Of a DNA stretch of 64,000 nt, positions 9,608 to 18,098 are shown piece after piece. Under the pieces are notes generated by a model. That model saw only the letters and a program-made list of their open reading frames with translations. It did not search any database and was not told the origin of the DNA. This DNA comes from Sinorhizobium alkalisoli. Its GTDB lineage: Bacteria; Pseudomonadota; Alphaproteobacteria; Rhizobiales; Rhizobiaceae. The stretch is from the NCBI RefSeq assembly GCF_008932245.1, contig NZ_CP034910.1, forward strand, positions 1 to 64,000, given 5' to 3'. Positions within the stretch are counted from its first letter, which is position 1. Every line of letters begins with the position of its first letter. The translations under genes and the position numbers were made by a program.

Positions 9608-11173
9608 CTAGCCGGTCGCGCGCTGTTGGGCGCGAAGATATCGCCACAGGCCGAGGCCAAGAGCCAGGGTAACGCCGATCCCAAGGCCCGCCACGGCGCC
9701 GCCGATCAGCAGGATGACCGTGCGCGGTGGCCAGCTTCGCGACTCCGGCGGCAGCGCACGCGAGATGACGCGGATGTTTGTGGTATCGATCTGCTGGCGT
9801 TCGGTGATCTGTTGCGCGCGGGCGAGATGCGTTTCATACACCGCCGCCTTGGTGCGCGCGTCGCGTTCGAGATCGCGAAGATGAACCTGCGCGTCATTGT
9901 CGGTAAAGACGTTCGACCTCTCGTCGTTCGCTTTCACCCGCAAGGCATCGAGAGACGAGCGTTCCCGATCGAAATCGGCCTTCGCGCGTTCCGCTATGCG
10001 CCGCGCCTCCTGATTGATCGCCGCCTCGAGCGTCGTGCGCTCCGAGCGCGCCGCGGCGAGACGCGGGTGCCTCTCGCCATAGGTAAGCTGCATTGCGCCG
10101 ATCTGCTGCTGCACGGTGTTGAACTGCTGGCGGAGATTGGTCATGTCGGCCGACTCGAAGACCGAGGCGCTGGCGGTCTGCCCTTGCGCGATCGCCGCGC
10201 TCATCTGCTTGTAACGGGTTTCCGCCTGGATGAAGCGCTGCTGCGCTTCGAGGACCTGGGTGTTGAGTTCGCCTGACAGCTGATTGCTGACAAGTTCGCC
10301 ATTGGCCGACAGCAGTCTATTGGCCCGCCGGAAATCCTCGACCTTCTTTTCCGCCTCGGTCACGCTCCGGCGCAGTTGATCGAGCCGCGCATTGAGGTTT
10401 TCCGCCACGCGGCCGGCACTCTCGGCGGCCGATTGGAAGAGTTCCGCCTCAAAGGCATCGACCATCGCATCTGCGAGCGTCACAGCATTGTCCGGTGCCT
10501 CGCTCCAGACTTTCAGGACGACTACGAAGGAGCGTTCCTCGCGGCGCGCCTCGACCCGCTCGGAGAGTGCCCGCATGGCGGCCAGTTCCTTGCCGGCCTT
10601 CGCATGCTGCGATGAAAAGAGAGCCATCAGTGCCGAAAGCGGCGTCGGCTTGACGTATTCCGGGTCTTCCGTCAACCGCAGCTTACTGATGACGCGTTCC
10701 AGGACGTTCCTCGACGTCAGCGTCCTGAGCTTGCTTTCGACCTCCAGCAATTGCGCATCGCGCTGCGGATTGCTCATGAAGACGTCGTCGCTGACGACAT
10801 TGAGGTTCGCAGGATCGACAACAATGTCGGTATAGACCGTGTAGCGCGGAGTCGCCGTCATCGCATAGCCGAGGGCACCGGCGACACAGACGAAGAGTGC
10901 AAGAACGATCCAGCGAAAGCCGTCGCGCAGCCAGGCGACGATGTGATCGATCCCGATGCTGCCCAGCAGAGGAAGCCCGGGAAAATAATCGCTAACTCGT
11001 GACGGCACAGGGTCCGCTATGCCCTGAGACCGTGCAACGATCGGAGCAGGGATCGTGGATGGTTCGGGGCGATCCGGGAGGAGATCGAGCAGCGACCCGC
11101 CGCGCGAGCGCGGCCGCTCAAAGCGCGTCTCAAGGCGCAATCTTTGTCCCTCGGGCTCGCTCGGCCGGTACAT
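9608..11173 (-). CDS. Wzz/ExoP-like polysaccharide co-polymerase without kinase domain
   Basis: About 521 aa. A Pro/Arg-rich cytoplasmic N-terminus precedes a first transmembrane helix near residues 88-110. A Wzz domain follows, then a long coiled-coil periplasmic region (about 200-400), and a second helix near 485-510 (ILLIGGAVAGLGIG). This is the layout of chain-length regulators of the ExoP/Wzc class, but the C-terminal tyrosine kinase domain is missing: the protein stops about ten residues after the second helix. The ATG at 11173 is preceded by GAGG and GGGGAAAG; a GTG at 11212 is possible. It likely sets chain length together with the adjacent polymerase. Confidence 0.83.
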   Translation of the reverse strand: MYRPSEPEGQRLRLETRFERPRSRGGSLLDLLPDRPEPSTIPAPIVARSQGIADPVPSRVSDYFPGLPLLGSIGIDHIVAWLRDGFRWIVLALFVCVAGALGYAMTATPRYTVYTDIVVDPANLNVVSDDVFMSNPQRDAQLLEVESKLRTLTSRNVLERVISKLRLTEDPEYVKPTPLSALMALFSSQHAKAGKELAAMRALSERVEARREERSFVVVLKVWSEAPDNAVTLADAMVDAFEAELFQSAAESAGRVAENLNARLDQLRRSVTEAEKKVEDFRRANRLLSANGELVSNQLSGELNTQVLEAQQRFIQAETRYKQMSAAIAQGQTASASVFESADMTNLRQQFNTVQQQIGAMQLTYGERHPRLAAARSERTTLEAAINQEARRIAERAKADFDRERSSLDALRVKANDERSNVFTDNDAQVHLRDLERDARTKAAVYETHLARAQQITERQQIDTTNIRVISRALPPESRSWPPRTVILLIGGAVAGLGIGVTLALGLGLWRYLRAQQRATG

Positions 11174-11322
11174 CCCTCGTCTTTCCCCACGCGTGCTCGC
11201 AATAGAGCACACCCCCTGCAGCGCGCAGTAATGATTAAGATTTAGGCTCGCAGGGTGAACATTCGGTTAATCGCGCCGATGCTCGGTAACCTTTCATCGA
11301 AAGCCCCGCCGACGGCCGGCGA

Positions 11323-12471
11323 TCAGAAATCGGTCAGCAGCCTGCTCCAGCTTTCCGACGCAAGCCCGCCGATATAGATGTCGTTGCCGAGGGCCGCTTC
11401 CTTGATTTCCGCATGACGGGTCACCATGCAGAAGTAGCCGCGATGCCGGAAAGAAAGCCAGCGCTGGCGCAAAATGGCGTTCATCAAGAATGGCTGGCCC
11501 ATGCCGGCCGCAACCGCGTAACCGTCCTCGTCGAGGCTCGCGAACATCGCGGTGGTGACATCGAGTTCCCTTCCAGTCTCGCATAGAACATTGAGCACAT
11601 GGGCAACCCGCTTCGCCTTTCCGAAAAAGAGGAAAGCGCCAATCGCCCTGCCGTCGTCGGAGCGGACGATCCTGCTTTGCAGCGTCCCGAGACTTCGATT
11701 TCGCGAGGCGACGCTGGCCAGCCAGTCGAATTCGCACTTGGACCAGCTTGGACGAACCGAAAACCGCTCCAGCATTGGCACGGCGCACTCGAAGAATGCG
11801 TCGAGACTCGCGGCCTCAGTGCGGCATCCCAAGGCGAATTCGGCTTTGAGCGAAGACCGCCACCGGCGGAGCGCTCGGTCGACCCATCCGAAGGCGCCGA
11901 TCACCGGGCCCGAAGCAAGGAGGGGCATCTGGCGTCCAGCGAGCAACGCCGCCGCGGCAAGCGGCCGGAAGGCGCGCCGCCACTCCAGACTCTGGATCGG
12001 CAGAATGATGCCGCCGCCTGCCGTGCAGTGATCGGCGCTCACCGGTGAGGAGCTGTCGGAGAAGCACATTTCCTGCCGCGCCGCCCGGACTGTGCGGGCA
12101 AGCCGCGCCGCACCGGCGGCGCCAGCCCTGCCGTCGACCATGAAGGCGCAGAGAAGGCGGGCCACCATGCGCCGGCCATGCACGGTGAACTCCATCGGCA
12201 CCGAGAGGAGGGCACTGTCTATACGGCCATCGCTACTATCATGCACGACGCTGCCATGTTCCGGTGCATAATGCGGGCTGCCGAAAAACACGGCTTCCAG
12301 ATACCGGATCAGATCGTCCCCGGCGTCGCGATCCTGCTGGCGGAAGACCTTGTTGAACAATCTTGCAACGGCCGGCAGGTCTGCCCGTTCCATGGCCCGG
12401 ATCGAAGTCTTGCTGTCGCCATAGCCATCGGCGGCCGGGAAAGACCGCGCCTGCGGCAACTCGACCATCAT
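11323..12471 (-). CDS. GNAT-like acyltransferase, paralogue of the 14685-15800 gene
   Basis: 382 aa. The N-terminus (IRAMERADLPAVARLFNKVF) resembles a GNAT fold, as do the central FLFFGKAKRVAHVLNVLCE and the following helix. The C-terminus ends in GGLASESWSRLL. The gene at 14685-15800 encodes the same architecture with matching blocks, including NGLAGEHWSRLI at its C-terminus, so the two are paralogues. Proteins of this sort in exopolysaccharide loci are thought to acylate sugars, but no substrate is known. Its start overlaps the flippase stop by four bases. Two ATGs in a row (12471 and 12468) are available. Confidence 0.7.
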   Translation of the reverse strand: MMVELPQARSFPAADGYGDSKTSIRAMERADLPAVARLFNKVFRQQDRDAGDDLIRYLEAVFFGSPHYAPEHGSVVHDSSDGRIDSALLSVPMEFTVHGRRMVARLLCAFMVDGRAGAAGAARLARTVRAARQEMCFSDSSSPVSADHCTAGGGIILPIQSLEWRRAFRPLAAAALLAGRQMPLLASGPVIGAFGWVDRALRRWRSSLKAEFALGCRTEAASLDAFFECAVPMLERFSVRPSWSKCEFDWLASVASRNRSLGTLQSRIVRSDDGRAIGAFLFFGKAKRVAHVLNVLCETGRELDVTTAMFASLDEDGYAVAAGMGQPFLMNAILRQRWLSFRHRGYFCMVTRHAEIKEAALGNDIYIGGLASESWSRLLTDF

Positions 12472-13787
12472 GCGCCAGCCTCGCCGGGAGCAAGCACCCG
12501 CCGGGCGGCGCTCTCGCGGTCGCGCCGCACGAAGTGCAGGAACACGCCCCAGGCGGCAGCCACCATGGCAGCCTCGATTACGTAGAACGAGATGAGCGTT
12601 CCGGTGGGGGGTGCGTACCAGCTGGCCCAGGCGGCAAGGCCGGCGCCGGCAATGCTGCCTAGACCCATCACCGTCGCACGCGGAGCGTGGTAGCCGGAGG
12701 CGCCCAGTGCTTCCACGGCCACGGACCAGATCGCGAGCGGCACGACCACCCAGCAGAGAATTCGAACGAAGCCGACGAGCGAGACGTATTCCGTGCCGAA
12801 GAGATAAGGCAGTACCGGCGCCAGCAGGAAGACTGTGACCGCTGCCGCAACGCCGATGACCGTCGCTGCGGCGAGTACACGCAGCACGCGCTCAAGCGCG
12901 TGGTGCAGCCCTGCGGCCGACAGCCTGGCAGAGCCGGGATAGATGAGCCGGTTGAGCGCCTCCACTGACAGATAGCTGCTTTCCAGCATTCGACGGGCGA
13001 CGCTGTAGCTCGAAACGAGCTCAGCGCTGGCGACGAGGCTCAGGACGAGAAGATCCGCATTCTGGCGAAGCGCACGCAGAATGAAGGGAATGGCAAAGTA
13101 GAGGCCCTGTGGCAGCTCCTCCCTCACGATGGCATAGCGTGGGCTTCCGAGGCGCTTGAGGACCTGCAGGCACAGCAGCGCGACAAGAACGTGGCTGAGG
13201 AACTGCCAGACGGCCCAGGCGGCGACTGTCGAAACGCCGAAGACGATGCAGGCGAGAGCGGCCGCCACCGTACGCGCCACGGCAAAGCCGACGACAACTG
13301 TATTGGCCGAGGTGAAGTCGGAATGGGCGAGAAAGATCTGTTCGGCGAGCACGATCACCCGGACCAGCACGATATTGGTGACGAGCATCAGCATCACCAT
13401 GGCAATGTTCGTGACCGGATCCGGCGACAGGCTGAAGAAGAAGGGCAGAATGAGCGTGCCCATGAGTATCAACACCGTACCGCTGGCGACCGTCAGAATG
13501 ATGTTGTGACCGAGCATCACGGGATAGATCGTCCGGTCGCGGGCGACCCGGCGCACGAGGCATTCCATCGCACCGAGCCCGCAGAGGTGCACGGCGATAT
13601 TGGCGACGGCCGTTACGGCGACGAAGACGCTGAACTCGTCGACGCCGAGCCAACGCGCGAGAATGGCAAAGGTAAGGAGCTGGGCCGCAGAACTGATGAC
13701 GAGGCTGCCGCTGGATGCAGCATAGGAGAGAAGCATCGGCAGAAGGGCCCTGTAGCCTTTCGGTTCCGTCGCGCGTTCCGAAGCCAT
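12468..13787 (-). CDS. Wzx-type polysaccharide flippase (MOP superfamily)
   Basis: About 439 aa with roughly 12 to 14 hydrophobic helices. Typical flippase features near the N-terminus are the segment LLTFAILARWLGVDEFSVFV and an AVANIAVHLCGLG helix. It would move undecaprenyl-linked repeat units to the periplasmic face. The ATG at 13787 has AAGG at a workable distance; the longer frame from 13865 would need a TTG and adds an Arg/His-rich tail unlike the family, so it was rejected. It is the first gene of the minus-strand polysaccharide operon and is divergent from the methyltransferase gene. Confidence 0.85.
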   Translation of the reverse strand: MASERATEPKGYRALLPMLLSYAASSGSLVISSAAQLLTFAILARWLGVDEFSVFVAVTAVANIAVHLCGLGAMECLVRRVARDRTIYPVMLGHNIILTVASGTVLILMGTLILPFFFSLSPDPVTNIAMVMLMLVTNIVLVRVIVLAEQIFLAHSDFTSANTVVVGFAVARTVAAALACIVFGVSTVAAWAVWQFLSHVLVALLCLQVLKRLGSPRYAIVREELPQGLYFAIPFILRALRQNADLLVLSLVASAELVSSYSVARRMLESSYLSVEALNRLIYPGSARLSAAGLHHALERVLRVLAAATVIGVAAAVTVFLLAPVLPYLFGTEYVSLVGFVRILCWVVVPLAIWSVAVEALGASGYHAPRATVMGLGSIAGAGLAAWASWYAPPTGTLISFYVIEAAMVAAAWGVFLHFVRRDRESAARRVLAPGEAGA

Positions 13788-13980
13788 CCAATCAGCCTTG
13801 CACTCGTAACGATACTCAGCGTGGGAGTGGCTTCTCGCCACCCGCTTTCGCCGGTTGCCGCGCAACTTAGCGCTGAGAGGTGATTGTGCGGTTAACAGGA
13901 GCAGCTCATTTGCATTTCAGCTTCCGTTTACCTCACTGCGCTAGGGTCCGCGAAGCCATCCGACGATCGAAGGAGCATTC
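13788..13980. promoter_or_regulatory. Divergent promoter region of the polysaccharide locus
   Basis: 193 bp between the flippase (minus) and methyltransferase (plus) starts. It must hold promoters for both directions, but no clear -35/-10 pair or operator palindrome was recognised. Confidence 0.45.
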
Positions 13981-14688
13981 GTGCTGCAGGACGACAATGA
14001 GACCCGCCCGGCCGACGGCCGACCGCCCCTTGTCCGATTTATGGAGATCGAACTCGAGCTTGCGCCAGACGTGCTCGTGCCGCGGGAAGAGACGGAACTG
14101 CTTGGACGCAGCGCTGTCGCCGTCCTGCGAGACCGTGCGGGGCCGGCATCGATCGTCGACATGTGCTGCGGATCCGGCAATCTCGCCTTGGCAATCGCTG
14201 CGGACGTTCCCTCGGCGCGGGTTTGGGGGGCGGACCTGACCGACAGCACGGTCGCCCTCGCCCGGCGCAATGCCGAGCGCCTCTCGCTCCAGGATCGCGT
14301 CTTTATTCGGCAGGGAGATCTTTTCGCCGCCCTCTCTGGGGAAGATCTCGAAGGCGCGGTCGACATGATCGTCTGCAACCCACCCTATATCTCAACCGCC
14401 CGCCTGGAGGGCGACAGCGCCCACCTCCTCGACGCGGAGCCGCGCGAAGCCTTCGACGGCGGCCCATATGGCATCTCCATCCACCAGAGGCTGATCCGCG
14501 AGGCGGGCGCCTTTCTGAAACCCGGTGGCTGGCTGCTCTTCGAATTCGGAGAAGGTCAGGATCGGCAGGCTGCCGCCCTCCTCGCCCGCACGAAAGCCTA
14601 CGAGGCGGTGCGCTTTGCCGAGGACGCGGCGGGCAAGCCCCGCGTCGCCATCACGTGCAAGCTCGCCGGACTCGAGGGCAATCGATGA
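13981..14688 (+). CDS. PrmC/HemK-like class I methyltransferase
   Basis: 235 aa SAM-dependent methyltransferase. Motif I is VDMCCGSGNLALAIA near residue 60 and motif IV is CNPPYIS near residue 133, the signature of enzymes that methylate planar nitrogen (glutamine N5 in PrmC, adenine N6 in DNA enzymes). The PrmC-type N-terminal substrate domain is short here. Start is a GTG with AGGAG five bases upstream. The stop overlaps the start of the downstream GNAT-like gene (ATGA). Its place in a polysaccharide locus, coupled to a putative acyltransferase, suggests a surface-glycan or glycan-linked amide substrate, but this is inference. A housekeeping prmC role is unlikely in this context. Confidence 0.75.
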   Translation: MLQDDNETRPADGRPPLVRFMEIELELAPDVLVPREETELLGRSAVAVLRDRAGPASIVDMCCGSGNLALAIAADVPSARVWGADLTDSTVALARRNAERLSLQDRVFIRQGDLFAALSGEDLEGAVDMIVCNPPYISTARLEGDSAHLLDAEPREAFDGGPYGISIHQRLIREAGAFLKPGGWLLFEFGEGQDRQAAALLARTKAYEAVRFAEDAAGKPRVAITCKLAGLEGNR

Positions 14689-15800
14689 GCGACATCCGTC
14701 CGCTGAGGTCGGAAGACATCACCGCCGTCGCCGGCCTTTTCCAGAAAATCTTCCGCAAAAGCGACGAGGCGCCACCTCAGGCGCTCACCGCCTATCTGCG
14801 CCACCTCTACCTGGAGGCCCCCGGCTCAGATCCGGAAATTGCGCCGCTCGTGCATGTCAACGATGCAGGCCGGGTGTCCGGCTTCGTCGGGGTCAATGTG
14901 CTACCCATGCGTCACAATGGCCGAAGCCTGCGCGCCGCGATCTGCGGGTCTCTGATGGTCGAGAATCGCGACAGCGACCCGATGGCCGGCGCCCGGCTCC
15001 TGAAAGCCTTTCTTGCCGGCCCGCAGGACCTTTCCTTCAGCGAGACCGCCAGCGAGATTTCGACGCAAATGTGGACGCGGCTGCGTGGCATGGTGCTGCC
15101 GCAATACAGCCTAGATTGGGTGCGTGTCATTCGCCCGGCCACCTTCACACTGGAACTCGTTACTCGCCGGCTGCGCCTAGCCCGCAGCCTGGCTCCGCTC
15201 GCTCGCGCATTCGACGGGCGATATCGCGGCAAGATGACCCGGGGCGACCTGCGCTGGTCTGCCGTGCCGGCGGAGGCGAGTACGAAGGGCACCCTGCAGG
15301 TCGCAGATATAGATCGGGAAAGCTTTGCCGAACTCTTCCCGCTGCTGACCCGACAGTTCGCCGTGCAGCCGGCCTGGACCGGAGCTCAATTCGCCCACAT
15401 TCTAGCAGATGCGACCGAGAAGCCGGACTATGGCGACGCCCATCTTGCCGTCGTCAAGGCGCGCACCGCGCCCGTCGGTGCCTTCTTCTATCACATGCGC
15501 ACCGGGGGAATTGCCCGAGTTCTCCAGGTTCTCGCGCTACCGGGACAAGCCGGCTTGGTGCTCGACTGTCTGATCGACCATGCCGCCGCTCGCGGCGCCG
15601 CGGCCGTGAACGGGAGGACCCAGCCCGCGCTTCTCGAGGCGATGATGGGACGTCGGATCGGTTTCGTCCACGCGGCCTCGACGGTCATTCACGCGCGTGA
15701 CGAAAAACTCCTCGAGGCATTTCGACACTCGCAGGGCTTCATCAACGGGCTCGCCGGCGAACATTGGAGCCGGCTGATCGGCGGCCGGTTCGACAAGTGA
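14685..15800 (+). CDS. GNAT-like acyltransferase, second paralogue
   Basis: 371 aa starting at the ATG that overlaps the methyltransferase stop. N-terminal SDIRPLRSEDITAVAGLFQK, a central VGAFFYHMRTGGIARVLQVL and the C-terminal NGLAGEHWSRLI align block by block with the 11323-12471 product, so the genes arose by duplication. Both carry two GNAT-like halves. With the methyltransferase it forms a two-gene unit read away from the flippase. A modification role on the polysaccharide (acetyl or aminoacyl groups) is plausible but unproven. The 250 bp after it carries no gene that I recognise and probably contains the promoter of the next gene. Confidence 0.7.
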   Translation: MSDIRPLRSEDITAVAGLFQKIFRKSDEAPPQALTAYLRHLYLEAPGSDPEIAPLVHVNDAGRVSGFVGVNVLPMRHNGRSLRAAICGSLMVENRDSDPMAGARLLKAFLAGPQDLSFSETASEISTQMWTRLRGMVLPQYSLDWVRVIRPATFTLELVTRRLRLARSLAPLARAFDGRYRGKMTRGDLRWSAVPAEASTKGTLQVADIDRESFAELFPLLTRQFAVQPAWTGAQFAHILADATEKPDYGDAHLAVVKARTAPVGAFFYHMRTGGIARVLQVLALPGQAGLVLDCLIDHAAARGAAAVNGRTQPALLEAMMGRRIGFVHAASTVIHARDEKLLEAFRHSQGFINGLAGEHWSRLIGGRFDK

Positions 15801-16050
15801 CAGGCGAAGGGGGCACTCGACCGGCATCGTCGGCGTATTCGCCTCCGCTGCCCACCGCCTGGCGCGATAGTGATATCTTCCGCGGGCCCCTTGATACTCA
15901 CTGGCCAGGTTTTCTTGGCGCCGGGGCGTTCGCGCCGTCGAAATCGAACACACTTGATCAGCTGTCCTCAGAGGCACCAGAGATAACGCGTTAATATCCA
16001 CGATCCCATCGCGCCATGGCGCACCGTTCGAACAGTTGAAAGGCATGACC

Positions 16051-17073
16051 ATGAAAAAAATCGGTTTCCTGTCGTTCGGGCACTGGACGCCCTCTCCCCA
16101 GTCGCAGACGCGGTCTGCCTCAGACGCGCTCCTGCAGTCCATCGACCTTGCTGTCGCAGCAGAGGAACTCGGAGCGGACGGCGCCTATTTCCGCGTGCAC
16201 CATTTCGCCCGCCAGCTCGCTTCGCCCTTCCCTCTGCTGGCCGCCGTCGGCGCGAAAACGAGCCGCATCGAGATCGGTACGGCGGTCATCGACATGCGCT
16301 ACGAGAACCCGCTCTATATGGCGGAGGACGCCGGCGCGGCCGATCTGATCGCCGGCGGTCGCCTGCAGCTCGGCATCAGCCGCGGATCTCCCGAGCAGGT
16401 GATCGACGGCTGGCGCTACTTCGGCTACGCGCCCCCGGAAGGCGAGAACGAGTCCGATATGGCCCGGCGTCACGCGGACGTCCTGCTCGACCTTCTTCGC
16501 GGCGAAGGCTTCGCCGAGCCCAATCCGCGGCCGATGTTTCCCAATCCGCCGGGGCTGCTCCGCCTGGAGCCCCATTCCCCGGGACTGCGCGAACGAATCT
16601 GGTGGGGCGCCGGCTCGAACGCCACCGCGGTCTGGGCTGCCAAGCGTGGCATGAACCTGCAAAGTTCCACGCTCAAGGACGACGAGACCGGCCTTCCCTT
16701 CCATGTCCAGCAGGCCGATCAGATCCGGGCATTCCGCGAAGCCTGGAAGGCTGCCGGCCACGAGCGCGAGCCGCGCGTGTCCGTCAGCCGCAGCATCTTC
16801 GCGCTGGTCAATGACCACGACCGCGCCTTTTTCGGCCACGGCAATCCGGACGAGGACAAGATCGGCTTCATCGATGACAAGACGCGGGCGATTTTCGGTC
16901 GCAGCTACGCCGCTGAGCCAGACCGCCTCATCGAGCAACTGGCGAAGGATGAAGCGATCGCAGAAGCCGATACGCTTCTCCTGACCGTCCCCAATCAGCT
17001 TGGCGTGGACTACAACGCGCATGTGATCGAAACTATCCTCACCCACGTCGCGCCCGCGCTTGGCTGGCGGTGA
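16051..17073 (+). CDS. LLM-class flavin-dependent oxidoreductase
   Basis: About 340 aa of the bacterial-luciferase-like monooxygenase family. Visible features are the N-terminal strand KKIGFLSFGHW, GADGAYFRVHHFA near residue 45, the IEIGTAVIDMRYENPL segment near 75 and GGRLQLGISRGSP near 105. It would oxidise a substrate with reduced flavin supplied by a separate reductase; the substrate is unknown. Three in-frame starts exist (TTG 16036, ATG 16045, ATG 16051). ATG 16051 has AAGG at seven bases and is preferred. It stands alone between the polysaccharide genes and an unknown gene. Confidence 0.85.
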   Translation: MKKIGFLSFGHWTPSPQSQTRSASDALLQSIDLAVAAEELGADGAYFRVHHFARQLASPFPLLAAVGAKTSRIEIGTAVIDMRYENPLYMAEDAGAADLIAGGRLQLGISRGSPEQVIDGWRYFGYAPPEGENESDMARRHADVLLDLLRGEGFAEPNPRPMFPNPPGLLRLEPHSPGLRERIWWGAGSNATAVWAAKRGMNLQSSTLKDDETGLPFHVQQADQIRAFREAWKAAGHEREPRVSVSRSIFALVNDHDRAFFGHGNPDEDKIGFIDDKTRAIFGRSYAAEPDRLIEQLAKDEAIAEADTLLLTVPNQLGVDYNAHVIETILTHVAPALGWR

Positions 17074-17107
17074 CGCGGGTTCGAGGATTGTTCGCTGGAG
17101 GACCACG

Positions 17108-17782
17108 ATGCCAGCCGTTCGGGACCTGAGCTATGAGGCCTGGCTTCAGCACAGCTTTGGCGAGCCGGTCCGCGCGCACGGCAATCCGTGGTTCTTCGAC
17201 GAGAACCCACCATGGTGGGACCCGCAGCCGCCTGTCGCCATCGAGTACTTTACCAAACTCTTTTCAACGATTGAGCAGTCGCTCGCCGGTTTTTCCGATG
17301 CGCAGATCGCGCAGGGCCTTACCTATCTCTTGAACACCAGCGCTTCGGGTGACAATGGTTGGTTCTTGAGCGGGTCGACTCCCGTTGAGAAACGGTTAAC
17401 CTGCGTCGCGGCAATCGAGCATATCTTCACCGACCTGTTCGCACCGAGATGTGCCGCCGTACTGGGTCACATCGACGAACCCGGCGCAAAGCCGCTGAAT
17501 ATGGTCTGCTATATGTGGTGGGACGTCTTCCCCTGCTTGGCGCTGCCCGACGATCCGGATTGCGACAACCTGCACCGGACCGCGATAGACGTCATGCGCC
17601 GAGCGCTGCAGCTCGACTCGATTGCGTGCCAGGAGGCTGCCCTGCACGGACTTGGCCATTGGGCACGTCACCGGCCGGACCACGTGCTGCCGGTCGTCGA
17701 CGCGTTCCTTGCAGATGGGTGCGGCCGGCGAGCCGAACTAATCTCCTACGCCCATTCAGCGCGGTGCGGCTGCATTCTCTGA
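17108..17782 (+). CDS. Conserved-type hypothetical protein
   Basis: 224 aa, unrecognised. Start at ATG 17108 with GGAGG six bases upstream. The sequence is rich in Trp and acidic residues (WFFDENPPWWDP near residue 28), then mostly helical, with CVAAIEHIFTDLF and ACQEAALHGLGHWARH blocks that recall HEAT-like helical repeats. No signal peptide or membrane helix. It follows the LLM oxidoreductase by 34 bases and could be cotranscribed. No function is assigned. Confidence 0.65.
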   Translation: MPAVRDLSYEAWLQHSFGEPVRAHGNPWFFDENPPWWDPQPPVAIEYFTKLFSTIEQSLAGFSDAQIAQGLTYLLNTSASGDNGWFLSGSTPVEKRLTCVAAIEHIFTDLFAPRCAAVLGHIDEPGAKPLNMVCYMWWDVFPCLALPDDPDCDNLHRTAIDVMRRALQLDSIACQEAALHGLGHWARHRPDHVLPVVDAFLADGCGRRAELISYAHSARCGCIL

Positions 17783-17798
17783 TCTTGCCGTATCCGGG

Positions 17799-17830
17799 CG
17801 AGAAAAGACGGCCGGCACTCTGTCCGGCCG
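17799..17830 (-). terminator. Rho-independent terminator of minCDE
   Basis: Seven-bp stem CGGCCGG/CCGGCCG (17809-17815 with 17824-17830) and an 8-base loop. Read on the minus strand the stem is followed by TCTTTTCTC. It begins eight bases after the minE stop. Confidence 0.7.
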
Positions 17831-17837
17831 CTCAGGC

Positions 17838-18098
17838 TCAGGCTGCGCGAACGGCCTTCAACGGGATCTCGATATCGACTTCCAGCGTCGAGACATTCTC
17901 GCCGCGGTCCATCTTGACGCTCACCTTGTCGCCATCCACCTGGACATGCTTGGCGATGACGGCGAGGATCTCTTCCCTGAGCTTCGCCACTAGGTCCGAG
18001 TGGCCGACCGACGCCCGCTCGTGAGCGAGCAGCACTTGCAGTCGCTCTCGCGCCGTCGGTGCCGACGTTTGTTTATTGAAGAAGCGGAAAATGCTCAT
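17838..18098 (-). CDS. minE: Cell division topological specificity factor MinE
   Basis: 86 aa, normal length for MinE. The N-terminal membrane-targeting and anti-MinCD part (SIFRFF, then [13 protein letters not shown] near residue 17) is followed by the beta-rich dimerisation domain ([15 protein letters not shown], then LEVDIEIPL). MinE drives the pole-to-pole oscillation of MinD. The start overlaps the minD stop by four bases, so the two are translationally coupled. A hairpin terminator follows directly. Confidence 0.97.
   Translation of the reverse strand: MSIFRFFNKQTSAPTARERLQVLLAHERASVGHSDLVAKLREEILAVIAKHVQVDGDKVSVKMDRGENVSTLEVDIEIPLKAVRAA

Noticed and set aside
9595..9684. Upstream start for the polymerase gene
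   Set aside because: It would overlap the co-polymerase gene by 77 bases and adds a tail without similarity; ATG 9594 is directly after that stop.
14163..14684. N-terminal extension of the second GNAT-like gene
   Set aside because: The extension is the out-of-frame reading of the methyltransferase gene; the ATG at 14685, coupled by stop/start overlap, gives the length of the paralogue.
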